Counted from the first letter of the stretch, positions 29,202-38,565 are shown. The stretch is DNA of 64,000 bases from CAJXZP01 sp041563475 (GCA_041563475.1 JBFFMY010000005.1:1-64000), one strand, 5' to 3'. Numbers and translations: made by a program. The notes: generated by a model from the sequence alone, not told the origin.

Positions 29202-30146
29202 ATGTCGGAAGAAGTAGAGCACTTAAAATGTTTAATTATAGGATCGGGTCCCGCAGGTTATACAGCGGCAATTTATGCTGCTCGTGCAGATATGCATCCA
29301 GTTATGTATACTGGAATGGAACCTGGAGGTCAACTCACAACAACAACAGAGGTAGATAATTTCCCTGGATATCCTAATGGGGTTGATGGTACTGCCATGA
29401 TGGAAGATTTGAAAAATCAGGCCGAAAGATTTGATACTGAAGTTCGTTTTGGAAGAGTTACAGAAGTTGATTTTTCATCCAAACCACATAAGGTTGTAGT
29501 AGATGGTAAGAAGCAAATTACTGCGGATACAGTAATAATTTCTACTGGTGCCTCAGCTAAATGGTTAGGATTAGAAAGTGAACAAAGAATTCGTAAAAGT
29601 GGAGGAGGAGTTTCCGCTTGTGCCACCTGTGATGGTTTTTTCTATAAAGGTAAAGATGTGGTTATTGTTGGTGCTGGTGATTCAGCAGCGGAAGAGGCTA
29701 CGTTTTTAGCAAAATTATGTAGAAAAGTGTACATGGTAGTGCGTAAAGATCAAATGAAGGCGTCTAAAGCCATGCAACATCGGGTAAATTCTACCGCCAA
29801 TTTGGAGGTTTTATACAACACGGAAACAGAAGAGGTTTTGGGAGACACGGTGGTAGAAGGGGTAAGAGTTTTCAATAATATTACGGGAGAAAAAACAGAT
29901 TTGAAAGTTGATGGATTTTTTGTTGCTATTGGGCATACCCCAAATACGGAAATTTTTAAAGATTTTATTCACCGAGATGAGGTAGGTTATATCAAAAATG
30001 TACCTGGATCTTCTAAAACCAATGTGAAAGGCGTTTTTGTGGCTGGAGATGCAGCTGATAAAACCTATAGACAAGCAATTACAGCAGCAGGAACTGGATG
30101 TATGGCAGCCTTGGATGCAGAAAGATATTTAGCGGAAATGGAATAA
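29202..30146 (+). CDS. trxB: Thioredoxin-disulfide reductase
   Basis: A 314-residue NADPH- and FAD-dependent enzyme that reduces thioredoxin. The FAD motif is IIGSGPAGYTAAIYAARA, the redox-active pair is in SACATCDGFF, the NADPH motif is VVIVGAGDSAAEEA and the C-terminal FAD motif is GVFVAGDAADK. Length and motif order are those of low-molecular-weight TrxB. Single gene with its own terminator. Confidence 0.97.
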   Translation: MSEEVEHLKCLIIGSGPAGYTAAIYAARADMHPVMYTGMEPGGQLTTTTEVDNFPGYPNGVDGTAMMEDLKNQAERFDTEVRFGRVTEVDFSSKPHKVVVDGKKQITADTVIISTGASAKWLGLESEQRIRKSGGGVSACATCDGFFYKGKDVVIVGAGDSAAEEATFLAKLCRKVYMVVRKDQMKASKAMQHRVNSTANLEVLYNTETEEVLGDTVVEGVRVFNNITGEKTDLKVDGFFVAIGHTPNTEIFKDFIHRDEVGYIKNVPGSSKTNVKGVFVAGDAADKTYRQAITAAGTGCMAALDAERYLAEME

Positions 30147-30167
30147 ACGCCAATAATAATTAAATTC

Positions 30168-30196
30168 AAAGGAGGCCTTGGTCTCCTTTTTTTTAT
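30168..30196 (+). terminator. Terminator after trxB
   Basis: AAAGGAG / CTCCTTT stem (30168-30174 and 30183-30189) followed by a T run. Confidence 0.85.
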
Positions 30197-30229
30197 ATTA
30201 GCACGCTCTAGTTTAAAAAAAAAAAATCA

Positions 30230-31078
30230 TTGAGTTATTTCGTAGTCACATTAATTACATTTTTATTTCCTGTTGGCGTACTAGCCATTGGTGCATTAGA
30301 CGTTTTTGCCAATAGAAATGCAGGGCTCTCACGTACCCTTTTTGGGATATTTTTGTTTACGCTTTTATCCTTTTTTCTATTTAACCTGATGACGGAGGTT
30401 GAAATGGGTGCTTTTCAAATTTATGGTTTTGTAATTTTTATGCCTTTTTCAATGTTTGCAGCTCCAATATTGTTGATGTATCAAACTTCATTGATGGGGA
30501 AAAAAGACAAACTTTTAGGAAGAGGAGCTACCTACGTTCATTTAATTCCTGCCCTTTATTCGTTAACTATTTTAGTTATTGGGTTATTTATTTTCAAAAC
30601 CGAAGAAGTAAATGAGATTCTCACGATTCAAAAACTGAATACACAGGTGGTCTCTAAAAATATAGCGAGATGGGTTTTGGTTTCAGCCCATATTGTTTGG
30701 TACGTGCAATTATTTGTTTACAATAAAAAAATTCAAAAGGTCTATGCAGTACAGCGTAGAAAATTCGGTAAATTTTATGCCGAATATGAAGAGCGAAATG
30801 AACAATTAATGTTACGGCAAGTATTAATTTTGATATTGGTTGGTGTTTATGATTTAATGTTCTGGGTGGTATGCGTTCGAGATCCGTTACTATTAATTAT
30901 TTCTAATATTATTTTTGGATTACTTATGGGCTACTTGATTATTTCGGGTAGGGAACAAATAGATAAGAAAAAATATAGGATGTATAAACTAAGTTCCCAT
31001 GAAGATGAGATTGCAGGAAACCTTTTAGCTGCAAATGCGCATAAAAAAAGAATTAAATCCATAAAAAAAGACCGTTAA
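30230..31078 (+). CDS. Multi-pass membrane protein of unknown function
   Basis: I do not recognise this 282-residue protein. About seven hydrophobic segments fill residues 1-245, beginning SYFVVTLITFLFPVGVLAIG. A strongly basic cytoplasmic tail follows (AHKKRIKSIKKDR). A charged loop between segments near 168-200 (VQRRKFGKFYAEYEERNEQ) suggests a cytoplasmic face. The start is a TTG at 30230 directly after an A-rich run; the frame has no earlier candidate. It converges with the OsmC gene on a shared bidirectional terminator. Confidence 0.65.
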   Translation: MSYFVVTLITFLFPVGVLAIGALDVFANRNAGLSRTLFGIFLFTLLSFFLFNLMTEVEMGAFQIYGFVIFMPFSMFAAPILLMYQTSLMGKKDKLLGRGATYVHLIPALYSLTILVIGLFIFKTEEVNEILTIQKLNTQVVSKNIARWVLVSAHIVWYVQLFVYNKKIQKVYAVQRRKFGKFYAEYEERNEQLMLRQVLILILVGVYDLMFWVVCVRDPLLLIISNIIFGLLMGYLIISGREQIDKKKYRMYKLSSHEDEIAGNLLAANAHKKRIKSIKKDR

Positions 31079-31093
31079 CCACGGTCTTTTTTT
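31063..31093. terminator. Bidirectional terminator between the membrane-protein and osmC-like genes
   Basis: A run of A residues, then GACCGT / ACGGTC with loop TAACC, then a T run, so it can act on both strands. The plus-strand stop codon lies in the loop. Confidence 0.9.
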
Positions 31094-31098
31094 ATGGA

Positions 31099-31512
31099 TT
31101 ATTTATAGATAATTTCATGCGTAATTTCCGATGCTTTTTCGAGCATGGCCGTTACCCCACAATATCTTTCTAACGAATAATTTACGGCTTTTTCAACCTT
31201 TGTACGATCTAAATCTTTTCCCCAAATAGAATAAGTCAACTTTATTTTCCCATAGTACTTAGGATGTTCTTCTGTAAGTTCTCCATCGGCAGTAACTTTA
31301 AAATCAGAAAATGGAACACGCATTTTTTTCAACATTGAAATTACATCCATAGCTGTACAGCCTATTAGACCAACTAAAATGAGAGGCTTGGGTCTAGGTC
31401 CAAGATCATTTCCGCCAAATTCTGGTTCAGCATCTAAAATCATTTCATGGCCGTTAACCTCACCCTTGAAGGACATTCCTCCATTATAACCAAAAGTAAT
31501 TTCGTGATTCAT
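31099..31512 (-). CDS. OsmC-family peroxiredoxin-like protein
   Basis: A 137-residue cytoplasmic protein of the OsmC/Ohr superfamily, thiol peroxidases that remove organic hydroperoxides. The two family cysteines are in LIGCTAMDVISML and ERYCGVTAML. The domain begins HEITFGYNGGMSF. The ATG at 31512 is preferred over an in-frame codon at 31551 because the domain starts there and the extra 13 residues look like leader sequence. This subgroup (GPRPKPLILVGLIGCTAMD) is the YhfA-like branch, for which no substrate is proven. Confidence 0.92.
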   Translation of the reverse strand: MNHEITFGYNGGMSFKGEVNGHEMILDAEPEFGGNDLGPRPKPLILVGLIGCTAMDVISMLKKMRVPFSDFKVTADGELTEEHPKYYGKIKLTYSIWGKDLDRTKVEKAVNYSLERYCGVTAMLEKASEITHEIIYK

Positions 31513-31590
31513 GATATTTCTTTTTTGTTTTGAAGTACAAAATAGCGGCATTTATAACTACCATTTGGTGATATTTATCATTTTGGGTAT

Positions 31591-31618
31591 AAAAAAAGCG
31601 GTCTGTTAGACCGCTTTT
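31591..31618 (-). terminator. Terminator for the barrel-lipoprotein operon
   Basis: AAAAGCGGTCT / AGACCGCTTTT with a 3-nt loop; on the minus strand it is followed by more T residues. It lies 18 bases past the barrel gene stop. Confidence 0.9.
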
Positions 31619-31636
31619 AAGTTTCGTTAAGGAAGT

Positions 31637-32239
31637 TTAGAAAAAATAACTAAACCCGACATTAATATTTAGAAAACTATGCGTTGGTCCGCTATTAGAT
31701 GGTAGGATGTAATGATATTTTGTATTCACAAAAAAGTCAGCTGAACCTCCTGTGGGGAAAATAACCCCTGCCTCAGGGTAAAATCCGAAATTCCAAGTGT
31801 TTTGATCAAAAGCAAATCCACTGATATCAAACCTTTGTAATACACGATACAAACCAGCTCCAGCTCCAATGAACGGTATTACTTTTCCTTCTGGGTTTAT
31901 ATGATACGTTCCAGTAACGGTCATTGGAAAATAATTCAAATAACGAACTTGTGTTCCTGCCAATGTTAAATTTAGATCTGGAATTTCTATGACGTCATTT
32001 TCTACTTTTTGACTCATTATTTGCCAAGCTATATTAATGCCAACAGAGACTTCATCATTCAACATTTTTTTCCATTCTAATCCCATTGCACCCCAACTGT
32101 ATTTACTAATGAAATCATGTGTTTCACCAGTAGTTAGAGCAGTATTATACGTGATGGCAAAGAAATTATCCTGTGCGTCTGTCTTAATCGTTGCTGCCAA
32201 AAGGGCTATCCCCACTAAAATAAATTTTAACTTTTTCAT
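31637..32239 (-). CDS. Outer-membrane beta-barrel protein
   Basis: A 200-residue protein with a signal peptide ending TIKTDAQ, alternating-polarity strands, a GAGAGLYRV turn and a terminal Phe (SYFF), all features of small eight-stranded barrels. No enzymatic motif. It is encoded 5 bases after the DUF4136 lipoprotein gene, so both are in one operon. Its role is unknown, possibly structural or a porin. Confidence 0.8.
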   Translation of the reverse strand: MKKLKFILVGIALLAATIKTDAQDNFFAITYNTALTTGETHDFISKYSWGAMGLEWKKMLNDEVSVGINIAWQIMSQKVENDVIEIPDLNLTLAGTQVRYLNYFPMTVTGTYHINPEGKVIPFIGAGAGLYRVLQRFDISGFAFDQNTWNFGFYPEAGVIFPTGGSADFFVNTKYHYILPSNSGPTHSFLNINVGFSYFF

Positions 32240-32244
32240 AGCTT

Positions 32245-32889
32245 CTATTTTGTAAGGTTTAAATATTGAGATTGATTAAAGGCTTGGTTAATGGAATATT
32301 CAATTCTTGAAATGGTGTTACTAGAAGAATTTAGAATTCCGTTTAAGGCACCATTCCATATTACCTTTGCCGGGTCATCATTAAAATCATGGTTTTTTAT
32401 ATCCTGCATGGTCATCACAATGGTTCCTGTAGTATAACTGTAGTAAGAAACTCCACCTCCGTACCATGGGTAACCATATCCATATCCTGGATATCCATAC
32501 CCTGGATATCCATATCCTGGGTAGTAAATGGCACCTGAAACTGTACTGTTCCATGTAGATGATTCAATATAAACATCAGGTGTATCACCAGCTAAAATTT
32601 GATTCCGTGTTAGTTCTGTCCACCCATAATTCAATAGGTTAGTACGCATCGTACTTAAAATTGCATTGGCTTCATTTAGAGGGTAATCTGGTTTCGTTTT
32701 AGAAGAATCATAAACGATTATTACAGAATCGTAAAGATAGAATGTCTGATAATTGTCTTTAAAAACAACATCATCCGCATAACGCGTTCCAATGATATCA
32801 TAATCATTAATTGTTCTATCTTTTTCTGGGTAACAGGAAACTACGAGTCCTAAAACCATTGAAAAAGAAATCCACTTTAATAGTTTCAT
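32245..32889 (-). CDS. DUF4136 lipoprotein
   Basis: A lipoprotein of 214 residues from ATG 32889 (an in-frame ATG three codons earlier is possible). The lipobox VVSC is followed by YPEKDRTINDYD. The body fits DUF4136: YDSVIIVYD, a Gly/Tyr/Pro-rich repeat (YPGYG repeated) near 125-145, then TGTIVMTMQDIKN and the C-terminal IEYSINQAF. Such proteins are found at the outer membrane of many Bacteroidota and have no known activity. First gene of an operon with the downstream barrel. Confidence 0.8.
   Translation of the reverse strand: MKLLKWISFSMVLGLVVSCYPEKDRTINDYDIIGTRYADDVVFKDNYQTFYLYDSVIIVYDSSKTKPDYPLNEANAILSTMRTNLLNYGWTELTRNQILAGDTPDVYIESSTWNSTVSGAIYYPGYGYPGYGYPGYGYGYPWYGGGVSYYSYTTGTIVMTMQDIKNHDFNDDPAKVIWNGALNGILNSSSNTISRIEYSINQAFNQSQYLNLTK
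32463..32525 (-). repeat. Short tandem repeat encoding YPGYG units
   Basis: A 15-base unit (CCATATCCTGGATAT-like on the plus strand) recurs three to four times inside the DUF4136 gene, giving YPGYG-YPGYG-YPGYG. Near-identical units make the copy number prone to slippage. Confidence 0.7.
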
Positions 32890-33109
32890 ATTATTCAAAT
32901 ATTTATTTGGTTATAATTTACGCACGAAATTAGGGCTATTCTATTCCACATACAAGACCTAGAATTATTAAATTGAATAGATGGTTGTATGAATTTTTGT
33001 CACGAATAATCGGTGATTAGTGTAGGTAATTGTTTAATGAACGACACCATGTCATAATTTTTGCTTTGGTACAAGTATTGAAAAGAGCGACCTAATTAAA
33101 ATTAGACAA

Positions 33110-35008
33110 ATGGCAAAAGGAAAAATAAAAGTAGAATCGGGAAATATATTTCCTGTAATTAAAAAGTTTTTATACTCGGATCACGAGATTTTTTTACGTG
33201 AATTGGTTTCAAATGCGGTTGATGCATCTCTTAAATTAAAAGCATTGAAACAAGCTGGAGAATTTTCTGGGGATGTTGACGATTTGCTTATTGAGGTTAA
33301 ATTAGACAAAGATGCTAAAACACTTACCATTTCGGATAACGGAATTGGTATGACAGAAGAAGAAACTAAAAAGTATCTGAATCAAATGGCATTTTCTGGA
33401 GCGGAAGAGTTTCTTGAAAAGTATGAAAAAGAAGGTAAGGATGCAGGTATTATTGGTCACTTTGGGTTAGGTTTTTATTCTGCCTTTATGGTGGCGAAGG
33501 AGGTTGAGGTAAATACAAAATCCTACAAAGATGAACCTGGTGTTCAATGGGTGTGTGATGGGGACCCAGAATACACAATGAAGAAAATCCCTAAAAAGAA
33601 TAGGGGAACGGATATTGTTTTGCATTTGGATGATGATTCTTTGGAGTTTTTAGAAGAGAATAGGATTTCCGGAATTTTAAACAAATACTGTAAATTTTTA
33701 CCCATAAAAATCAAATTTGGGACTGAAACAGAATCGTACGATGACCCTAGTGGTGAAAAGGATGAAAATGATAAGGTAAAACAGCTTTCTCGGGAAGTAG
33801 ACAACATAATTAATAACCCTGAACCGGCTTGGACAAAGAAGCCAGCGGATTTGGATGATGCGGAATACAAGAAATTTTATTCGGAACTATATCCAGCTAC
33901 ATTTGAAGAGCCGTTGTTTCATATTCATCTTAATGTGGATTATCCATTCAATTTAACGGGGATTTTATATTTCCCGAAATTGTCGAATAATATTCAAGTT
34001 CAGAAAAATAAAATCAATCTGTATTCCAATCAGGTTTTTATCACCGACAACGTGGAGAATATTGTTCCTGAATTTTTAACCATATTGCATGGTGTAATTG
34101 ATTCACCAGATATTCCTCTGAATGTTTCTCGCTCGTACTTGCAAGAAGATAAACACGTGAAGCAAATATCTTCTCATATTTCTAAAAAAGTGGCAGATAA
34201 ATTGGCTTCCATGTTTAAGAAGGATCGAACTGATTTTGAAGCCAAGTGGGATGATATTAAGGTATTCATGGAATATGGTGCGTTAACAGATGAGAAGTTT
34301 TTTGATAGAATTAAAAAATCTCTATTGTTTAAAAACACGGATAATGCGTTTTTTACTCTTGCCGAATACGAAGAAAAAATAAAAGCTACACAAACAGATA
34401 AGGACAATAGAGTAGTGTATTTGTACACCGATAACACGGAAGATCAACATGTGTTTATTGAAAGTGCGAAAAACAAAGGATACGATGTTTTGTTGTTTGA
34501 TACCCCTTTAACACCTCATTATGTACAGTTTTTAGAGACTAAACTTGAAAAGGCTTCTTTCGCACGAGTGGATGCGGATACCATTGATAAGCTGATTAAA
34601 AAGGATGAGGCAATTACTTCAAATTTAACAGAGGATCAGGAGAAAGAATTGAAAGAGGTAATCGATAAATTGGTGGATACAAAATCTTATTCAGTTCAAT
34701 TTGAAGCCTTAACCGAAAATGATGCTCCGATGATTATTACTCGTCCCGAGTTTATGAGACGAATGAAGGATCAACAAGCCATGGGTGGTGGTGGTGGTAT
34801 GATGGGAATGGGAAATTTCCCAGATATGTATAACCTTATTGTAAATTCAAACCATCCATTAACTAGCAAAATTTTGATTGAAGAAGATGCGGAAAAGAAA
34901 TCGGATTTAGCCCAACAAGCAGTTGATTTGGCATTGTTGTCTCAAAATTTATTAAAAGGAAATAAGCTAAGCGCGTTCTTAAAAAGAAGTGTAGAGTTGA
35001 TTGATTAA
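33110..35008 (+). CDS. htpG: Molecular chaperone HtpG (Hsp90)
   Basis: A 632-residue ATP-dependent chaperone. The N-terminal GHKL ATPase domain shows FLRELVSNAVDA, DNGIGMTEEE and GHFGLGFYSAFMV. The middle domain has YPFNLTGILYFPKL and the conserved catalytic-loop Arg motif PLNVSRSYLQED. The C-terminal dimerisation domain follows a short Gly/Met-rich stretch (near 563-575). Length is normal for Bacteroidota HtpG. It stands alone between a 211-base upstream gap and a strong terminator; no CIRCE-type inverted repeat was seen upstream. Confidence 0.97.
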   Translation: MAKGKIKVESGNIFPVIKKFLYSDHEIFLRELVSNAVDASLKLKALKQAGEFSGDVDDLLIEVKLDKDAKTLTISDNGIGMTEEETKKYLNQMAFSGAEEFLEKYEKEGKDAGIIGHFGLGFYSAFMVAKEVEVNTKSYKDEPGVQWVCDGDPEYTMKKIPKKNRGTDIVLHLDDDSLEFLEENRISGILNKYCKFLPIKIKFGTETESYDDPSGEKDENDKVKQLSREVDNIINNPEPAWTKKPADLDDAEYKKFYSELYPATFEEPLFHIHLNVDYPFNLTGILYFPKLSNNIQVQKNKINLYSNQVFITDNVENIVPEFLTILHGVIDSPDIPLNVSRSYLQEDKHVKQISSHISKKVADKLASMFKKDRTDFEAKWDDIKVFMEYGALTDEKFFDRIKKSLLFKNTDNAFFTLAEYEEKIKATQTDKDNRVVYLYTDNTEDQHVFIESAKNKGYDVLLFDTPLTPHYVQFLETKLEKASFARVDADTIDKLIKKDEAITSNLTEDQEKELKEVIDKLVDTKSYSVQFEALTENDAPMIITRPEFMRRMKDQQAMGGGGGMMGMGNFPDMYNLIVNSNHPLTSKILIEEDAEKKSDLAQQAVDLALLSQNLLKGNKLSAFLKRSVELID

Positions 35009-35019
35009 TGTAATTATTA

Positions 35020-35053
35020 AAAGAGGCTTTCGAAAGAAAGCCTCTTTTTTTTA
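35020..35053 (+). terminator. Terminator after htpG
   Basis: Perfect 12-bp stem AAAGAGGCTTTC / GAAAGCCTCTTT with a GAAA tetraloop and a T run. Confidence 0.93.
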
Positions 35054-35089
35054 TCTAATTTTACACAGTAAATATCTAAAAATAAAATT

Positions 35090-35668
35090 ATGAAAAAGTG
35101 GTTAATAGCGATTGGAGTTTTAGTGATAATTGGATTTTGGTTTTCAGGAATGTATAATTCAATGGTTGAAAAACAGGAAACGGTTACTCAAACTTGGGCT
35201 AATGTGGAAACTCAGTATCAAAGAAGAGCAGATTTAATTCCCAATTTGGTTAATACTGTAAAGGGATACGCAGAACATGAACAACAAACGCTTACTGCAG
35301 TAGTAGAAGCGAGATCAAAGGCTACTTCCGTGAATATTGATCCAAGTAATATGACTCAATCTGACATTCAAAACTTTAGTGCTGCGCAAGGCGGTTTAGG
35401 AAGTGCTTTATCTAGATTAATGGTTGTGGTTGAAAAATACCCCGATTTGAAAGCCAATGAAAATTTCTTGCAGTTGCAAGCTCAGCTTGAAGGTACTGAA
35501 AATAGAATATCGGTAGCACGGAAGGATTTTAATGATGTTTCTAAAGATTACAATGCCTATGTTAAGAAGTTTCCACGCGTGATTTTTGCAGGGATGTTTG
35601 GTTTTAATGAGAAACCTTACTTTGAGTCTAAAGAAGGAACCGATGTAGCACCTGAAGTTCAGTTTTAA
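35090..35668 (+). CDS. LemA family protein
   Basis: A 192-residue membrane-anchored protein. One N-terminal transmembrane helix (about 4-22) is followed by the LemA helical domain: QTWANVETQYQRRADLIPNLVNTVKGYA, RLMVVVEKYPDLKANENFLQLQAQLEGTENRIS and the C-terminal FNEKPYFES. The family is widespread but its biochemical role is not settled. The TPM-domain genes that often follow lemA are absent here; the gene is isolated between two terminators. Confidence 0.95.
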   Translation: MKKWLIAIGVLVIIGFWFSGMYNSMVEKQETVTQTWANVETQYQRRADLIPNLVNTVKGYAEHEQQTLTAVVEARSKATSVNIDPSNMTQSDIQNFSAAQGGLGSALSRLMVVVEKYPDLKANENFLQLQAQLEGTENRISVARKDFNDVSKDYNAYVKKFPRVIFAGMFGFNEKPYFESKEGTDVAPEVQF

Positions 35669-35693
35669 GAAACAAAATAATAGGATATATAGT

Positions 35694-35718
35694 AAAGGGT
35701 TTCTAAACGGAACCCTTT
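35694..35718. terminator. Terminator at the lemA / TIGR02757 convergent junction
   Basis: AAAGGGTT / AACCCTTT with a 9-nt loop and T run on the plus strand; the minus-strand gene stops right beside it. Confidence 0.75.
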
Positions 35719-35719
35719 T

Positions 35720-36484
35720 TTATTTACCAAAACTTTCAAAAACCCCCAAACCAAACAATGCAAAATCATACTTCACAGGATCCTTTGGGTCCAACTGTTT
35801 CAGTTGAAACATTACTTCCTCTAGCGCTTTCCAATCGTTTTGTTTACGAGTTAATAGTCCTAATTTCCTGGATACGTTTGCTGTATGCACATCTAAAGGC
35901 AAATACAAGTTTTCAGGATTTAGCTTCGTCCAAATTCCGAAATCTACTCCCTTTTGAGCGGGTCTAACCATCCATCGTAAATACATATTTATCCTTTTAG
36001 CTGCGGATCCTTTTATAGGATCAGAAACGTGTTTTTGCGTACGTGGGAGATGCAGAGGTTTAAAAAACAATTTCTTGAAGTTTGAAATATTTTCGTCCAT
36101 TTTATTTGGATAGAAGGAGAAAGCTCCTTCTAACCCGCCATGATTAATGTACAGGTTTTGAAGCGATTTCAAAAAAAACTTTAAATCCTCGAAGTTAAAA
36201 GTGCGGTGTTTGAAATTAGAAAACGACTCTAAATCATTCTCTGTGAAATTCGAAATAAAATCATGTGGGGCCATATCCATATTTTCAATAAGGAATTTGG
36301 CATTTTTGATTATAGTTGGTCGCTGGCCCCAAGCAATTGTTGCCGACAAGAATCCAGCGATTTCAATATCTTCTTTTTTGGAGAATAAATGTGGAATTTG
36401 AATCGGGTCGGAACCGATAAAGTCAAGGGTTTCATAGAATTCTGCCTTTTGATTAAGAAAGTCTTTTAATTCGTTGAATTCCAT
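35720..36484 (-). CDS. TIGR02757/DUF2400 family protein
   Basis: A 254-residue cytoplasmic protein matching TIGR02757: SDPIQIPHLFSKKEDIEIAGFLSATIAWGQR, KRINMYLRWMVRP and LYLPLDVHTANVSRKLGLL. The fold of this family resembles HhH-GPD DNA glycosylases, but activity has not been established. It is encoded 5 bases after the ABC ATPase gene and is probably co-transcribed with it. Confidence 0.88.
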   Translation of the reverse strand: MEFNELKDFLNQKAEFYETLDFIGSDPIQIPHLFSKKEDIEIAGFLSATIAWGQRPTIIKNAKFLIENMDMAPHDFISNFTENDLESFSNFKHRTFNFEDLKFFLKSLQNLYINHGGLEGAFSFYPNKMDENISNFKKLFFKPLHLPRTQKHVSDPIKGSAAKRINMYLRWMVRPAQKGVDFGIWTKLNPENLYLPLDVHTANVSRKLGLLTRKQNDWKALEEVMFQLKQLDPKDPVKYDFALFGLGVFESFGK

Positions 36485-36489
36485 TCAGT

Positions 36490-37146
36490 TTATAAGATTT
36501 TTCCGTCCTTCATTTCTAATTTTCTATCGGCCATATTTGCCAACTCTGTATTATGCGTAACGATTACAAATGTTTGGTTATACTTCTCTCGTAAATCAAA
36601 AAATAATTGATGCAATTCTTTAGCTGAGGTGGAATCTAAATTTCCTGAAGGTTCGTCCGCAAAAACGATGGCGGGTTTATTTACTAAAGATCTCGCAACA
36701 GCAACGCGCTGTTGTTCGCCCCCAGACAGTTCGGATGGTTTGTGATCCAATCGATTTTCCAGTCCCATAAAGGATAGATATTCCGTTGCGTGGTTTTCGG
36801 CTTCAGTTTTTGAAAATCCTGCAATGTATAGAGGCAGAGAGGCATTTTCTAATGCTGTAAATTCTGGTAGTAGATGGTGAAACTGAAAAACAAATCCTAT
36901 GTTTTTATTTCTAAAGCTAGATAACGCTTTCGATTTTAAGCGGCTAACTTCCGTATCCAGTATTTTTATGGAACCGGTATCCGCTTTGTCAAGTGTGCCC
37001 AATATCTGTAGTAATGTGGTTTTACCCGCACCAGAAGCCCCAACAATAGAAACAATTTCACCTTGTTTAATTTCCAAATCCACTCCTTTTAGGATTTCTA
37101 AATCGTCATAATTTTTGTGCACATTGGAAGCCTCAATAACTGTCAT
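36490..37146 (-). CDS. ABC transporter ATP-binding protein, LolD/MacB type
   Basis: A 218-residue ATPase of the lipoprotein-releasing (LolD) or MacB-like group. Walker A is GASGAGKT, the Q-loop is FVFQFHHLLPEFTALEN, the signature is LSGGEQQRVAVARSL, Walker B is AIVFADEPSG and the H-loop is FVIVTHN. FHHLLPEFTALENASLPL is typical of LolD, which powers release of outer-membrane lipoproteins from the inner membrane. No permease gene is adjacent, so the partner must lie elsewhere, as is usual in this phylum. Confidence 0.92.
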   Translation of the reverse strand: MTVIEASNVHKNYDDLEILKGVDLEIKQGEIVSIVGASGAGKTTLLQILGTLDKADTGSIKILDTEVSRLKSKALSSFRNKNIGFVFQFHHLLPEFTALENASLPLYIAGFSKTEAENHATEYLSFMGLENRLDHKPSELSGGEQQRVAVARSLVNKPAIVFADEPSGNLDSTSAKELHQLFFDLREKYNQTFVIVTHNTELANMADRKLEMKDGKIL

Positions 37147-37276
37147 AATGGGTGTTATTTATGCCCACGAAAATAGGGAAATATAAATTTAAACCTAAAA
37201 CTAATCTTCCCATTTAGCTTGTTAATAGTTATTGGAAATTCATTTTTTATAGCCCCTAATTTCTTGAATTTAATCT

Positions 37277-37284
37277 TACTTTTG
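37277..37284 (+). promoter_or_regulatory. Minus-7 element TACTTTTG of sucC
   Basis: Exact TAnnTTTG match 39 bases before the sucC ATG. Confidence 0.5.
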
Positions 37285-37323
37285 GGGCTTCAAAATTTGA
37301 ACTAATTTTTTAAAGATATATCA

Positions 37324-38511
37324 ATGAATCTGCATGAATATCAGGGTAAAGCCCTTTTGAAAAGTTACGGAGTTGCCATTCAAGAAGGAATTGTAGCAAA
37401 CACTCCGGAAGAAGCTGTTAAGGCTGCCAAAGAATTAAATAAAACTACTGGAACCGATTGGTGGGTTATTAAAGCCCAAATACATGCCGGTGGTCGTGGT
37501 AAAGGTGGCGGTGTAAAACTGGCCAAATCTTTAGATCAAGTAAAAGAAATTTCAGGGAATATTATTGGAATGAACTTAATTACTCCACAGACCTCTAAAG
37601 AAGGGAAATTGGTCAGTAAAGTACTGGTAGGTCAAGATGTTTATTATCCTGGTGCCTCAGAGCCAAAAGAATATTATATGTCTGTTATGATGGACCGTCA
37701 AGCAGGTAGAAATATTATTATTTATTCTCCAGACGGAGGAATGGATATTGAAGCAGTTGCTGAGAAAACTCCGGAAAGAATTTTCAAAGAACAAATTGAT
37801 CCCAAAGTAGGGCTTACTGGATTTCAAGCACGTAAAATTGCTTTTAATCTTGGATTAGTTGGAAAAGCAAACAAAGAAATGGTGAAATTCGTATCTTCAT
37901 TATATAAAGCGTACGAAGGAATTGATGCTTCATTATTTGAAATTAATCCAGTATTAAAAACAAGTGATGATTTAATTATCGCGGTAGATTCAAAAGTAAC
38001 CATTGATAACAGTGCGTTATATCGTCATAAAGATATTGCTGAAATGCGCGATATTACAGAAGAAGACCCTTCTGAATACGAAGCGGATAAAGTAGGATTG
38101 AATTTCGTGAAGTTGGATGGTAATGTCGGTTGTATGGTAAACGGAGCTGGTTTAGCAATGGCTACTATGGATATCATTAAAATGTCGGGTGGTAGCCCTG
38201 CAAATTTCTTAGATGTAGGTGGTACTGCAGATGCTCAGCGTGTAGAGCAAGCATTTCGCTTAATTTTAAAAGATCCTAAAATTGAAGCTATTCTAGTAAA
38301 TATTTTTGGTGGAATTGTTCGTTGCGATAGAGTGGCACAAGGTGTAATTGATGCCTATAATTCAATCGGAGATATTAACGTACCCGTAATTGTACGTTTG
38401 CAAGGAACCAATGCTGTTGAAGCGAAAGAATTAATAGATAATTCAGGACTTAAAGTCACATCTGCTATAACTCTGCAGGATGCTGCTAATAGAGTAAGAG
38501 AAGCGGTTTAA
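37324..38511 (+). CDS. sucC: Succinate-CoA ligase (ADP-forming), beta subunit
   Basis: The 395-residue nucleotide-binding subunit of TCA-cycle succinyl-CoA synthetase. The ATP-grasp start MNLHEYQGKALLKSYGV, the AQIHAGGRGKGGGVKLA glycine-rich segment, LFEINPV and the C-terminal GGTADAQRVEQAF / NIFGGIVRCDRVAQGV ligase motifs are all present. Length is normal. The alpha subunit gene sucD is not adjacent; a strong terminator follows, so the subunits are transcribed separately. Confidence 0.97.
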   Translation: MNLHEYQGKALLKSYGVAIQEGIVANTPEEAVKAAKELNKTTGTDWWVIKAQIHAGGRGKGGGVKLAKSLDQVKEISGNIIGMNLITPQTSKEGKLVSKVLVGQDVYYPGASEPKEYYMSVMMDRQAGRNIIIYSPDGGMDIEAVAEKTPERIFKEQIDPKVGLTGFQARKIAFNLGLVGKANKEMVKFVSSLYKAYEGIDASLFEINPVLKTSDDLIIAVDSKVTIDNSALYRHKDIAEMRDITEEDPSEYEADKVGLNFVKLDGNVGCMVNGAGLAMATMDIIKMSGGSPANFLDVGGTADAQRVEQAFRLILKDPKIEAILVNIFGGIVRCDRVAQGVIDAYNSIGDINVPVIVRLQGTNAVEAKELIDNSGLKVTSAITLQDAANRVREAV

Positions 38512-38532
38512 TTCACATTAAATAAATTTTAA

Positions 38533-38565
38533 AACCTCGATAATTTATTTTATCGAGGTTTTTTT
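38533..38565 (+). terminator. Terminator after sucC
   Basis: AACCTCGATA / TATCGAGGTT with an 8-nt loop and a T run. Confidence 0.92.

Noticed and set aside
32899..33109. CIRCE or similar heat-shock operator upstream of htpG
   Set aside because: No 9-bp inverted repeat of the CIRCE type is seen. Only a near-match promoter (TTG at 33030, TAATTTTTG at 33055) with imperfect elements is present.
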